From the NCBI GenBank assembly GCA_963383645.1, contig OY726557.1:155559201-155623200 (forward strand): a DNA stretch of 64,000 nucleotides, read 5' to 3'. Made by a program: the position numbers and the translations under genes. Below, in pieces: positions 25,150 to 37,083 of the stretch. The notes under the pieces are model-generated. The model saw only the letters and a program-made list of their open reading frames with translations, was not told where the DNA came from and ran no database searches. Position 1 is the first letter of the stretch. Each line of letters starts with the position of its first letter. This DNA comes from Muscardinus avellanarius (Eukaryota > Chordata > Mammalia > Rodentia > Gliridae).

Positions 25150-26375
25150 ATGGAATTAAAACCCAACCTCCCACTCTGTTTAATAGTCAACTCAAGATGG
25201 AAATTAGAAAAGAGACTTTGTAATTACTAGAAGAGGGGATAGGCCCAATACTGCATCATATAGTCAGTGGTACAAACTTTATTAATAAGACCTTCAAAGC
25301 TCAGGAAATTAAAATGGAATAAATGGTATGATATTAAATTAAAAACCTTTTGTGCAGTGAAGGAAATCAAGAGTCTAGATAGAGAACCTACAAAATGGGC
25401 AAAGATTTTTGCCAGCTACTCCTCCAATAGAAGACTAATATCTAGAATATACAAAGAACATTAAAAGCCAAACTCTAAAAAATTGAACTAAGTATACTTC
25501 ACAAAAATATGCAAAAAGCCAATAAATATATGAAAAATATGTTCAACATGATTAGCAATCAGAGAAACACAAAGCAAAACTACACTGAGATCAAGGATAT
25601 GAACATCAAACTACATTATGAGGTGAGATTATAATGCACCAATAAAAGTATAAAAATAATAAGTGCTGGTAAAGATGTGGGAAAACAGGAACCCTTATAC
25701 ACTACTAGTGGGACTGCAAATTATTACAGCTCTTATGAAAATCAGTGTGGATGTTTCTCTGATGACTGGGAATGGAAACACCATATGACCCAGATATACC
25801 ACTCCTGGATATCTTTCTAAAATAATTGAATATTTTAGTGATACATGCATATCCATGTTTATAGAAAAACTGTTCACAAAAGCTAAATTATGGAACCAGC
25901 CAAGGAGTCCATAAAAAGATGAATGGATTATAAAACTGTCAAATATAGGCACAGTGAAATTTTACTCAGCCATAATAAAAATTATGTTTGCAAGAAAATG
26001 GATGAAACTATAGAATATTATACTAAGTGCAATTAAGCAGTCTCAGCAAGTGAATGGCTGTATGTTTTCATTCTTCTGTGAAAGCTAACAGGAGATTGGG
26101 AAACAAATGGGAGCTCAGATAAAGAAGGAGGAACTCCAGGGGAGTAGGTGTTTGGGAGATAATGTTCAGTAATGTTCAATGATGAATAATACCTTAAACA
26201 ATGCTATGCACATAAGCAAAATTATCAATATCAATCTCAATAAATGTGCTGAAAAGGGGAGGGAGTAGGGCAGGATCCTGAGAAAAACACAACTTTTTGT
26301 GTGCATGTATGTGCCTATCACTCTGATTTTATCATGTTGTATAATTACAACGCACAGATACATGTGCATTTTAAA
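25150..26375 (+). mobile_element. L1 ORF2 C-terminal part and 3' UTR, plus strand
   Basis: Reads the last part of ORF2 (AAATTAAAAACCTTTTGTGCAG, CCAGCTACTCCTCCAATAG, ATACCACTCCTGGATATC, ATGAATGGATTATAAAACTG) and then its own UTR. Decayed by stops. At about 25600-25650 it contains an extra copy of an L1 terminus (TATGAGGTGAGATTATAATGCACCAATAAAAGTA) that interrupts the frame and looks like a tiny nested insertion. Confidence 0.8.
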
Positions 26376-26689
26376 ACGTTCCCCCAAATTGCTTTATTAA
26401 GTCCAGTGATAATTTTTTAGTTCTCACCTTAACTTCAGTAGACATTTGATGCAGCTGCACATCTCTTTTCTTCTAAGCATACTCTTCATTTAGCTTTCAA
26501 AATGTACTGCTTTGGTATTAATTCTATCTCTATGGTAAACTTATTGTTATGAAAGGCAGAATAATGCCTTTATATCTTCAGAGGTGTTCACATTCTTATT
26601 TTTAAAACTTTTAATATGTTTGCTTTAATGGCAAAAGGTACCTTATACAATGAATTAAGTTAAGGATGTTGCATCAGAAGTATTATTAT

Positions 26690-26895
26690 GACAAAGAGGA
26701 AAACTAAAATCCTCTGGTGTACATTGACAAATATATCTAAGTCAGTTACTAAGCCAAACATGAGAAAAAGGGAAAGGGGAGAGAATGGGGCGGGAACTGG
26801 ATAAGGGCTAATTGAGTGATGTGTGCATGTTTGCCCCTACCAACTTGTACTTCATTAAGATGAATGAATGCAATGCACCAATTTAAAAAATTTAA
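26690..26895 (+). mobile_element. L1 3' UTR fragment
   Basis: AAGGGAAAGGGGAGAGAATGGGG, GGGCTAATTGAGTGATGTGTGCATG, and AATGCAATGCACCAATTTAAAAAA match the shared L1 3' UTR. 5'-truncated. Confidence 0.8.
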
Positions 26896-27184
26896 AAAGT
26901 AGTATTATTCTGGAATAGCAAGGTGAATCATGTGTAATCACAAAAGTCTGTATAGGAGAAAACAGAAGTGCCACAATCAGAGAAGAATTTCATAGCAGAA
27001 ACAGAGACCTCACTGATAATTATCTCTGGCTTTCAAGATGGAGTAAAGAAGCATATGCTGGAAAAGACAAGGGAATAGATTTCCTAGATGTCCCAGAGAG
27101 AATACAGTTCTGTGGACACTTTGATCTTCACCCAGTAAAGTGATTTTCAATTTCTGATTTTCCAAACTGTAAGAAAACAAAATT

Positions 27185-27285
27185 GTCATTTTAAAGCATT
27201 GTATTGATGTGTGCATGTATGCCACTAACACTATGAATTACATTATGATTTGAGATATTAATTCACCAACAAAAATATTTTAAAA
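27185..27285 (+). mobile_element. Short L1 3' end
   Basis: GATGTGTGCATGTATGCCACTAACACTATGAATTACATTATGATTTGAGATATTAATTCACC is the terminal L1 segment only, 5'-truncated to about 100 bp. Confidence 0.65.
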
Positions 27286-27323
27286 ACCCATTGTATGTGT
27301 GATACAAGAATTCCAAGAATGTT

Positions 27324-27636
27324 CTTTTTTTGTAAGCTTAAGCAATTTTATTATCACAAAGATGGAAAGATAGAAACAGATATTAAAGCCCTATACCCCA
27401 AAAGCAGGGGGGGGGTTACAGGAGTGACTTGAAAATAATTCACTGAAGGTTTTGGATACAGAAAAGTTTTATACCCATAATCTTCCAAATCAACCAGATC
27501 CACCCTTTCTGGGGCAGATCTTTTAATGTGGAGATTTCTTCCTGTAGGTCTGCCCTGTCTCTGGTACAGACCCCAAGCCTTTTGTTACACCCCAAAATGT
27601 GTTAATTGATCAACAAAGTCTGGGATCTCTTGAAGG
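27324..27636 (-). mobile_element. Retroposed 313-bp segment of unknown source
   Basis: Bounded by the perfect 10-bp direct repeat caagaatgtt at 27314-27323 and 27637-27646. On the minus strand the insert ends in a short A-run, with an AATAAA signal just before it (complement TTTTATTATCAC near 27346-27357), so it was reverse-transcribed from a polyadenylated RNA by the L1 machinery. Upstream it has TATAAAAC (complement near 27467-27474) and a GGGGTGTAAC start, which could be an LTR-derived transcript or a 3' UTR. No protein frame is recognised and the source gene is unknown. Confidence 0.6.
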
Positions 27637-28230
27637 CAAGAATGTTTTTATTTTTTTTTGCCTTTCCCTTTTCTCTTTTATCTCTCATTTCCTTTCCTAG
27701 TTCAATTTCCATCTCTTCCTTTTCTTCTCTTCCTTTTTTCTCTTTATTTTTATTCACTCTTTTCGTGATTCTTTCAGGTTCATGTCTTTGAAAAGTGTCT
27801 TAAGTTAATGGACTCTTAAACTTTTAGTTCCATGCAGAATGTCACTCCTGCTCCATACTTCACTAGTTAGTATCTCCACTTGGACATAATGACATCTCAA
27901 AAATATTTATCAGAAAATTTGAAGACTAATGCATACATTCATGTACACACACACACACACACATCCTATTATTCCCTGTGCCCATTAATGGCCATTACAT
28001 TCTTTCAATTCCTTAGAACAACAACTTTGTCATCTTCTCTGAATCTTTTATTTTCATATCCTACTTCAAGAGCCCATAAGAAAAAGCCCATTCACTTTAC
28101 CTATAAAATGCATGAAGTCTCAAATTTTTCTATCTCACTATTACTAGATAGCTTAAACTTACTATCATTTCTCATTAACTAATCCTTTTATACTGACCTT
28201 CACATTAATGCCCTTCCCCATCTGTAGTTT

Positions 28231-28238
<8 letters not shown>

Positions 28239-28314
<76 letters not shown>
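28239..28314. repeat. (TA)n(GT)n microsatellite
   Basis: About 19 TA units followed directly by about 19 GT units. It forms the tail of the adjoining minus-strand SINE. Confidence 0.95.
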
Positions 28315-28316
<2 letters not shown>

Positions 28317-28494
28317 CTGGGGGTAGAATCCAGGAGCTTTCTACCTCTGAACTATACACCCAGACCTATTTTTTATATTTTATTTGAAAACAGGGTCTCA
28401 CTAAGTATCTGAGGTTGGCTTCGAACCTGTGTGATACACCTGTCTCAGCCTCCCAAGCTCGGGTATTACAAGCGTGCCCCACCACACCCAGTTT
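28315..28494 (-). mobile_element. B1-dID-type SINE
   Basis: Reverse copy: TAGAATCCAGGAGCTTTCTACCTCTGAACTATACACCC, GGTCTCACTAAGTATCTGAGGTTGGCTTCGAAC, ending GTGCCCCACCACACCC. Confidence 0.85.
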
Positions 28495-28939
28495 AATTCA
28501 GCATAGTAGTCTAAGTTATTTGAGTAATACAAGCCTCCAAATGGCATTCCTTGCACAAATAAGCCAGGGACTTCACAATGATGTACTTAAGTCCATGTAT
28601 CTGACTTCTTTGTTTCTCAGATGTTCCTGTTCCTACTCACACATATCCTGTTACCACTTATAGGAAAGTGGCTCTTTTGCTGTTCTATGCCTACTGGAGC
28701 AATGTTGTTACTTAAGAATAATCTGCCTAGATTGGTCTTTTGTCCAATACCTACATGACTCACTCCTTAATTTTCATGGGTCTTTCTCAAAATATCAATT
28801 TTCTTAGAAAGCACTTCTTCCTCCTTAGTTTATGCTATAATGTTCCCTCTTTATGAAATTATTCTACTTTATTTTTCTCAGTTGTTCTTATTACTTATTT
28901 CATATACTATATATTTTATCTATTTGTTTCTGTTTCTTT

Positions 28940-29152
28940 CTATTTTTTTATGTTTGGGGATGGAACCAGGAGGCATTCGATCTCCAAGCTTTACCCCCTG
29001 CCCTATTTTTTACTCTTTAATTTGAAACAGGGTCTCACTGAGTTGCAGAGGGCCTCACTAAGTAGCTGAGGCTGTCTGTGAACCACTATCCTCTGGTCTC
29101 AGCCTCCCAAATGCTGGGATCATAAGCGTGCACCACCATGCCCAGCTATTTG
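28940..29152 (-). mobile_element. B1-dID-type SINE
   Basis: Reverse copy: GGGGATGGAACCAGGAGGCATTCG, GGGTCTCACTGAGTTGCAGAGGGCCTCACTAAGTAGCTGAGG, ending CGTGCACCACCATGCCCAGC. Confidence 0.85.
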
Positions 29153-30650
29153 TTTCTTATCTTTTATTTACTAAGATTAGACTGTATGTTCATCTACTTA
29201 ATCTTCAGTGTCAAAGTGACTGGAATATATTGAAGATTTGATAGACAATATTATTTATGTTTAAATAAATATATTTTTTCTTATATAACTTTTATATTAC
29301 AAATATAATGATAATAATATCAGAAATTATGTTCCCCTTCCTCCTATAGATCAATTATATACATTTCATTAATTGTCATATTTATTAATGCATCCATTTT
29401 CATTCAAGGCACATTTATTCTTTGTTCACTGTGATCAGTTTACTACAATAGACATCATCCAGAACAAGAATGTTGGACTTAGAATAATTATTATAGAGTT
29501 AAGAGCATCATAAAATTGTGATAATACAATGAAAGACTAGGTAAGAAATGCATTACAGATAGAATTGAATAACCTTCATATACAGAGTATGATTCACTAA
29601 AAATATGTCAATAATGAAAATTAAACTTATTTCTAGATATTTCTGCTCTCTCACTCTACAAAGACTCAGTCTCTAAACAAGGGTTATAGCTACTTTAAAC
29701 TTAATCTTTCCAAGGACACTTTCTCAGATAATATGATAATTACTGTTACCTCCAGAAGAACCAGTCTGCTCATGACCTTAACATATACAGGACATGCCAA
29801 TTCACTCATATTTAGCAATGATGTATATTAATCTTATTCACTGTAGAAAGGCACGATGTGGATGTGTCAAACACTATACAACATAATTATATTGCTATGT
29901 AGATCTAAAAGCACTTTTCTCCAAATAGATTAGATTACTCCCATATATTTTCTGATGCTCTTCTAAGATGAATAGAGCCTGCTGGCATCATAGATTTATC
30001 TTTTTTTAGACTCACCAGGGCTAAAAATAATACTGCTAACTTAGACCATCCCTCTTGTAAATATTCATCATCATGTCACATGTTAGTTCCAAGGTCTGAG
30101 AGTAGGTGGCCCAGGACCAATCCATCACTTTTGCTCAAAGGAGCACATACCCTGAGGACTGTAATAGCAACATTTTATTTGGATTTGGAGGTTGGCATCA
30201 GTATTATTGAAGCTTTCAGTATTATTGGTTACATAATTTAATGACATCTGTGTAGATTTTTTATATTTTTATGTCCCAAACTTCTAAATGTCACATAAAA
30301 TATGGATAAGAAATTATGTATTCATTAAGTTAATAGTGAGAGTCTATAATTGCCAGTATAAGAAAATCAGCTTAAATGGTTAGAATATAGTCATATAGAA
30401 AATTAATTTCAACAGTAATAACAATATTATCTGAAATTCATCATAAGGAGAGAGGCATACTAGAAAATTAGCCAAAATATATACTCCATATATTCAAACT
30501 CATGGTCTTCTCTATTTTATCTCCATTACCCTTGTATACTTTTATGTGTTTCATCTCCCAGAGTAAAAGAACTGTCATAGTTCCAATTACTGGGTAAGTG
30601 CACAGAGTAGAAAAATATTATCTTGAATCAGGCTACATAGTAGAGACTGC
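29153..30650. other. Gene-free AT-rich stretch
   Basis: No gene or clear transposon recognised. Only short random open frames. Confidence 0.5.
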
Positions 30651-30654
30651 TTTA

Positions 30655-30775
30655 GATCAGGAATCTTATTTAGGTTTCTCTCTCATCTTTCTCATTTACT
30701 AGTTGCATAGTCTGAGGAAAATTATTAAACTTAATAGAGCTTTTATATTCTTAACCAAAAAATGGGGAGATCATA
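30655..30775 (+). repeat. MIR fragment
   Basis: TTTACTAGTTGCATAGTCTGAGGAAAATTATTAAACTTAATAGAGC..AAAAAATGGGGAGATCA follows the MIR core order. Confidence 0.6.
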
Positions 30776-30927
30776 TATATGTATGGAATATATACATATT
30801 CTATCCTGACTTCCTTACAAGGATATTAACATTTAATAAAATAATATGTTTGGATTTCTATTTTTTTCTCTTTCTTAATATTATTTATTGAAATAATAAA
30901 TATTCTTTTCTGTTTATTGTTTTTTTT

Positions 30928-30995
30928 CTTTTAAATATTTTTTATTGGTGCATTATATTCATAAAATATATTGGGGTAAAAAACTTGTGTGGATT
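30928..30995 (-). mobile_element. Very short L1 3' end
   Basis: TTTTTTATTGGTGCATTATATTCATAAAATATATTGGGGTAAAAAAC is the complement of an L1 terminus, the same subfamily as 42010-42060, truncated to about 60-70 bp. Confidence 0.65.
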
Positions 30996-31217
30996 TCTAA
31001 TTTTTACAGTCATAAAACTATTGAGATATAAAGCACCTTGCATTGCCTCATTCTAAATTTAACTATTACCTGCAATTGCTTTTCATATCAATGCAATAGA
31101 GTTTGAATATTGCTGCCAAAGCCAACTTAGCAGCAAATATTTTCCATTCTAGGTCTAATCTGAGCCGCAAAAAAAAAAAAGCAAGAAAAAAAGGAAAAAA
31201 AGAAGAATGGCACTTTA

Positions 31218-31387
31218 AGCAGAGCTTGGTAGTGCACACCTATAATCCCAGTACTTGGGAGGCTGAGATTGAAAAAGAGCAAGTTGAAGGACAGGGCAAC
31301 CCAGTGAGATCATATTTCAAAACACAATGTTCAGGGTAGTCTTAGAGGTATAACGTTCCAATATTTAACCTTCAATACCACAAAAAT
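31218..31387 (+). mobile_element. B1-dID-type SINE with TSD
   Basis: GCAGAGCTTGGTAGTGCACACCTATAATCCCAGTACTTGGGAGGCTGAG head and a TAGTCTTAGAGGTATAACG ID-like part. Near-identical flanks aatggcactttaa (31205-31217) and aatggcattttaa (31388-31400) are the TSD. Confidence 0.85.
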
Positions 31388-31399
31388 AATGGCATTTTA

Positions 31400-32717
31400 A
31401 TTTTGACTATTAATATTTGAAGTTTTTATTTTTCTTTAATTTTCTTTTTAGAGATTGCATATATGCCCATCCTTTTCACTATCAGCTCATGTGGGCCCAC
31501 TACTTATTTTTCTTAGGACAACATTTGAACAACAAAGCTCAATTTGTGCAAAACTACCATTTTGTACCTCCTCCCAACCTTGATCCCATTACGTATTTTG
31601 TGTTCTAACTGAATTTTTCCTTTATAGGCTCAACATCAGGGAATCTTTTTTATCACTTTTTTCTCCTTTGTATCTTTCCAGTATATTTGTTACATCTTTT
31701 GATTCAAGTTTTTTTGGTGTTGCCACAGTGGCAAGCACTCTGGGGTTACCTCTATCAGTAAATATTATATTGTATAAAATATTACCCTATTATATACACA
31801 GGGTTTCACTTGTCTACCTATTGGACTTTTCTTTCCTGCAAAGGCCTTTGTATCTCTTAACTCTACCACAGGACTTGGTATAATACACCTGTTCAAGTAG
31901 ATGGATATTGGATTAATGTATGGAGGCCCTGTTTTATTGCTTGTTTTACAATTTTTGCATTTGTCACTCTCCTTGTTTGGCAAGGCCCAAGTCCCTTGAG
32001 CTGTTTGACAAGGTCCCGGTGAGAAGAGGACTCCTTGCAGGAGGACAAGGACTACGCTCGCAATGACCCCGTTTTGTATTTTGTGCTCTAATTTGATTAT
32101 TAATTAAGCCAAGTTATCTAGGTGGTCTCAGTGAGACATGCTATTCTTTGTATATGAAGATGCTACTGCAAAAAGGGTATTAAGAAACCTGAAAATTGCT
32201 CAGAAATTCATAAAGTCCCAAATACTAAGAAACTGGCTAGTCTAAACTGAAACAATTACAATTATTTATAGATTCTGAGTCTTTTGAATAAAAGCCTGAG
32301 GTGACACTTGCAAAATTATTTGGGTCAGCTTATATGATCAAAGAGTGTCCATGGTTGCCACTTTAGGGGGCCAGAACTAATCGATAAAATGGCCCTCACC
32401 CTTTATAGGAATAATATAGGATGGAGTATGGATAGTAAGGGTTAAAGGAAAATGGGCATTAGCATGAAAATAGATTTATGTAAAGACTGGGTAAAGGATA
32501 TCCTTGGTGCCTGCTCACTAAAGCACAAAATAATTTTCTTAGTTAAGAATATAATAGGTATTATAGAAAAATAGATATAGACAATGTATGTAAAAGAAAT
32601 AGAATAAGTTCAGTATGGGTTTGGTGGTTGTGTCAGAATAAGTTAATAGAATACTTAGTGGCCAAAAATAGCAGATAAAATTAGCAGTTAATTTTAGAAG
32701 TAAAAACAGTAAGTATA
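31400..32717. other. Unassigned stretch with an imperfect direct repeat
   Basis: No gene recognised. A segment near 31577-31615 (GATCCCATTACGTATTTTGTGTTCTAA) recurs imperfectly near 32064-32102 (TGACCCCGTTTTGTATTTTGTGCTCTAA), bracketing about 480 bp that is more GC-rich around 31980-32060. This might be a decayed ERV or LTR segment, but no ends or protein signatures are visible. Confidence 0.35.
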
Positions 32718-32934
32718 CGCCGGGCGTGGTGGCGCACGCTTGTAATCCCCGCACTTGGGAGGAAGAGGCAGGAGGATTGCACAGGTTCGAAGCCAGCCGC
32801 ACGCTGGTTTAGGAGACCCTGTTTCCAAATAAAAATGTAAAAATAGGTCTGGGAGTGTAGCCCGGAGGTAGAAGGGCTTCCAGGAACCCCAGTACCACCA
32901 AAACAAACAAACAAACAAACAACAAAAAAAAAAC
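32718..32934 (+). mobile_element. B1-dID-type SINE, young
   Basis: CGCCGGGCGTGGTGGCGCACGCTTGTAATCC head, GTAGCCCGGAGGTAGAAGG ID-like part and a tail of AAAC repeats. TSD cagtaagta at 32707-32715 and 32935-32943. Confidence 0.9.
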
Positions 32935-33091
32935 CAGTAAGTAGAGCATTAGTGAAGGATAAGTTTAAAATTTATTATGAATAATGGAGAGATCGGCTAT
33001 GTAGCCCCCCCCCCCTTTGGTGATTTTTGACCAAAGATCATAAGAATTCAAGAAAATAAATTGTACACTTTGTATTTTAAAATATGAAATA

Positions 33092-33295
33092 CAGCTGGGT
33101 TTGGTAGTTTACGCTTGTAATCCCTGCGCTTGGGAGGCAGAGACAGGAGGATCACACAGGTTCGAAGCCAGCCTCACTGATTTAAGAGACCCTGTTTTCA
33201 AATAAAATATATAAAAATAGTTCTGGGAGTGTAGCCTGGAGGTAGAAGGGTTTACAGGAACTCCAGTACCACCAAAAAAAGAAAAAAAGAAAGAA
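33092..33295 (+). mobile_element. B1-dID-type SINE
   Basis: AGCTGGGTTTGGTAGTTTACGCTTGTAATCCCTGCGC head, CACAGGTTCGAAGCCAGCC, GTAGCCTGGAGGTAGAAGG, A-rich tail. Only 150 bp from the preceding copy and of the same subtype. Confidence 0.9.
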
Positions 33296-33519
33296 ATATA
33301 AAAGTAAAATGCTTTGTGCTCTTTAAGGAGTTTTTATAATCTTTGTGTTTCTTCTAATGGAAAAGTCCCTTGTTTTTGTACTTTGGGTTTAGCCTTAGGT
33401 TTGAATTTTGCAAAATTCCATTGTTAGTTTAATAGTTATAATAGAATTGATTTTTGTGGCTAGATAACCAGAATGGATTGTATGCCATTAATTTGGATAA
33501 TTTCAGGTGTTTTTTTCAA

Positions 33520-33850
33520 CCACAGGATTGGGATATGAGCTCATGGGGCAGGTTGAATTGTTCCAGATAAAGTGCAAAATGTACCCAGATGTACAGAAAA
33601 CATGTTTTGCTAAAAGTTGTTTATATCCAGGTGTACAGAGGATATGTTTTGCCAAAAGTTGTTATCACCAAATACTTCCATGAAAAAGCATATAAAAATA
33701 CAGCATTGACTCTGAATAGCAGAGTCACGCCTTCAAAAAAGGCTGTCTCTCATTCCCTCAAGTCACGGACTCCTCACCACCTTCGAGAATCCCGGAACTG
33801 ACTGGAGCTGTTCTTTGGCACTTATTCTTGGTTATAATTAGGCCCTTTTG
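33520..33850 (+). mobile_element. LTR-like segment with duplicated enhancer-like block
   Basis: Two direct repeats of about 43 bp (from CAGATGTACAGAAAACATG at 33577 and CAGGTGTACAGAGGATATG at 33620, each running into TTTTGC(T/C)AAAAGTTGTT) lie upstream of CATATAAAAATAC (33689-33701), a TATA-like box. A GC-richer segment follows (CACGCCTTC, TCACGGACTCC, CCCGGAACTGACTGGAGC). Tandem enhancer repeats before a TATA box are typical of retroviral U3. No polyadenylation signal or LTR ends were found. Confidence 0.4.
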
Positions 33851-34134
33851 ATTTTCTCAGAGAAATTTTATTTTTAAACTAATGGAGCTGCATAAACTCC
33901 CTCTGAATTCGATAAAACATGCTTTACTCATGTTGAGGAAGGTCAGAGGCATACATATCAAATGTATTTGTCAAGTTCACCTAGTGAGCTACATGAGGAT
34001 TCATGTGATAACTTTTAAAAAGATTCAATCTTTTATATAATGATCATAAAATCAGACCAAATATCTTACAGAGATGTAAGGATATATAATACTTATATTC
34101 AGTGGGTGTCTGAAATGAAATCTTAAATATCAAT

Positions 34135-34345
34135 TTTTTTTTGGTGGTACTGGGTGGAACCCAGGGGCGTTTCTACCTCTGGGCTATACTCCCAGACCTA
34201 TTTTATACTTTATTTGGAAACTGGGTCTCACTAAGTTGCTGAGAGCCTCACTCAGTAGCTGAGGCCAGCTTTGAACCTGTGAGATCCTCCTGTCTCAGCC
34301 TCCCAAGGGCTGGGCTTACAAGCGTGTGTCACCATAACCAGCTTG
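34135..34345 (-). mobile_element. B1-dID-type SINE with TSD
   Basis: Reverse copy, well preserved (TTTTTTTGGTGGTACTGGGTGG start). TSD aaatatcaat at 34125-34134 and 34346-34355. Confidence 0.9.
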
Positions 34346-34827
34346 AAATATCAATATTTTGATGTATGAGCATGAACATATTGAAAGTGAAAATCCTCCT
34401 AAATGTATAGCCCGGAAGAATCAGCCACTGCCAAATCCAGAGAGGTCTGCACTTGCAAGAGACCAGAACAGAGCATGAAACATGTGGTTCCCAAAAAGAT
34501 AAAGGTTGTTCTATTTAAGACCTACATCTGCCACCTCCCATTATTGTCAGGCTATTCCAATTTCAATATGAGAATAGACTAAGAAAAAAAAAGTGCAGGC
34601 TCCCTCTAGGATAATTTATTATGGACACAGCTTCAAATGAAATGCAGAAGCTGATCAATACATATTTGTGGAAAGTGAAGAAGTATTTGCCAAAGTGGAA
34701 AGAGGGAGGAATAATAGAATACAGGGATAGTGAGGGGAGACTTTAATGGTCCAAATACTCCACCATGACTTGGAATTAAATAGATTCATAGTGATATCTG
34801 CAGCCAGTCCTAAGAGTCAATTTAGAT

Positions 34828-35745
34828 AACTACTAGAGGCAATAATATACACTTCACAAAAGAAGAAATTCAAATGGCCAATAAATGCATGAAAAATGCT
34901 CATCATCATTGGCAATCAGAGAGATGCAAATCAAAACCACTCTGAGATATCACCTAACTCCAACTAGAATGGCAATCATTCAAAGCACATAAAACAACAA
35001 ATGCTGGCTAGGATGTGGAGAAGTGGGAACTCTAAAACATTGTTGGTGGGATTGCAAATTAGTGCAACCACTTTGGAAAACAGTATGGAGAATCCTCAGA
35101 ATGGAGAATCGTAATGAACTTACCATTTAATCCAGCAATACTAAGTATGAGTATCTCCTCAAAAGATAGGAAACCAAACTACCAAACCAATGCATGTGTA
35201 TCTATGTTCATAGCTGAACAACTCACCATTGCCAAACTATGGAACCTGCCAAAATTCCCATCACCAGATGAATGAGTTACAAAACTGTGATATATGTACA
35301 CAATGGAATTTTATTTAGCCATTAAGAAAAACACAATTACGTCATTTACAGGGAAATGGATGGAACTGGAGAACATGCTAAGTGAGATTAGTCAGTCACA
35401 AAAAATAAGAAATCGGATGCTTTCCCTAATACACAAAAGCTAGGAATAAATTGGTAACATGAGTAACTCTAGATGAAGAAGGAGATTAGAGGAGTAAATA
35501 AAGTGACCTAACTGAGGGGATGTGAGGGGGGAAGAAAGACACTCTCTAAAGCACATGATGTACTTAAAAAACATGTCAAAGTCAATCACCAATCCAATCA
35601 GGGAAAGGAGAGATGGGGAGGGAATAGGGTTGGGATTGGGTAAGGGCTAATTGGGTGATGGGTGCATGTGTGTCTCCACCATCTTTTACCTCATTAAGAT
35701 GTATGACTACAATGCACCAATAAAAATTATAAAAATATATACAAA
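34828..35745 (+). mobile_element. L1 ORF2 C-terminus and 3' UTR
   Basis: Starts at ORF2 sequence for the segment ACTTCACAAAAGAAGAAATTC and covers the C-terminal region (GGCTAGGATGTGGAGAAGTGG, TTGTTGGTGGGATTGC), the end (CTGGAGAACATGCTAAGTGAGATTAG) and a full 3' UTR ending TGACTACAATGCACCAATAAAAATTAT. 5'-truncated and inactive. Among the better-preserved L1 copies here. Confidence 0.9.
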
Positions 35746-36509
35746 TCTTACAGCAAATAAAATAGAAAAATACTTTTTTGTTATAGTACTGCAATCAGTA
35801 TAAGAAAACTAAAAAAATTCAGAATTACTCATAATACTTTTCTATGTAAGCACTGAGAATGCATTGAGTATGGTGCTCAGAGGATCCCTTACTAAAAAAA
35901 AAAAAAAGTAATGAACTGAAGATCACAGAATCTCTGAGAAGTTCAGTGGTAACTATCCTGCTCAGGAAAAGGAGATCTCAGAATACTAAAAATTAGATGT
36001 CAATACTTTACTTGTATAGGTCAGGTAGATATGATTTGCATAAAGGATATCAAAGCTGGAGTTGTTAAGTAAAGATTTTTTGACCCACAGGCATCTGTTG
36101 GGATAGCTAATAATGTACCTCAGGGTGAGATAGGCAGACAGTCAACTAAGATATTGTTCACTATAGGGAAAAATTAATTGTTGACAAGCAGACAATTGTC
36201 ATCAAAGGCTACAATAAAAAGTGTTCCCCCTCACTGAGTTTTAATATTTAAGTCAATTTATTGACCCAGAACTCCTCCAAGAGGGAAACTGTCCTGCCAA
36301 GGCACCTTTTAAAAACTTTCTCTAGTTTTTTCCTAGAGGGACCTGAGCTTCACCTGTGTTCTGAAGAAAGAAAAGGACACTGATTTTTCAAAAATAGAGA
36401 ATAAAGGGTTTGAACCAACAATCACTCAGAAAAATTTCCTCCCAACTTTTATGCCTTTATTTTTTTCAAATATCTTTATAAATGCTTCGGAGAATCTACT
36501 TCTACTAGT
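35746..36509. other. Gene-free stretch
   Basis: No gene seen. An A tract lies at 35895-35907. The rest is unassigned. Confidence 0.45.
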
Positions 36510-36995
36510 GGTGATAGCAGTGATGTTACGATGTGTATCTGGAATGTTGTCCAATGCTCATGGGTTGAAGCCTTGGCCTCTAATGCAGCAATGTCTAGAG
36601 GTGGGGCTCTTGGGAAGTAATTGAAACATGAGAGCTCTAATATCACCAATGGACTGATTCACTGATGAGCTAATAATATGAAGTCATTATTGGGGAGGTG
36701 AAAAACTATAGGAGGTAGATTCTAATTAGAGAAAACCTATCACTGGGTGTGCTCTCAAAGGGTATATCTTGTCCCCCGACCCCATTCTCATTCCATCCTT
36801 TACCTCATGGGATACCAAGAGCTTTCCTCCATCATACCCTTCTGCCATGACATTCTGCCTCACCTTAGGCCCAAAGCAAGGTGACTGATAACCATAGACT
36901 TCAATCTCTGAAATTATGAGATAGAATAATTTCTTTTCTCTATATTATTGTCCTCAGGTATTTTTTCCAGTGATGAAAACTCACTAACATAAGTA
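36510..36995 (+). mobile_element. MaLR-type solo LTR
   Basis: Follows the order of MLT1/MST-like LTRs: GTTGTCCAATGCTCATGGGTTGAAGCCTTGG, AATGTCTAGAGGTGGGGCTCTTGGGAAGTAATTGAAACATGAG, TTCTGCCATGACATTCTGCC, then GTATTTTTTCCAGTGATGAAAACTCACTAACA. About 480 bp, no internal region. Confidence 0.6.
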
Positions 36996-37034
36996 GTATT
37001 AATGTCATTTGCATATTTATGTGTCTGTGTGTGT

Positions 37035-37037
37035 ATA

Positions 37038-37083
<46 letters not shown>

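Noticed and set aside
24650..26375. Opposed L1 pieces as another twin-primed insertion
   Set aside because: The plus-strand half runs on through its own 3' UTR beyond the point where the minus-strand half begins, so these are two separate L1 copies.
27605..27790. Hydrophobic 61-codon frame as a small membrane protein
   Set aside because: Coded by a pyrimidine-rich stretch, with no conservation evidence or translation context.
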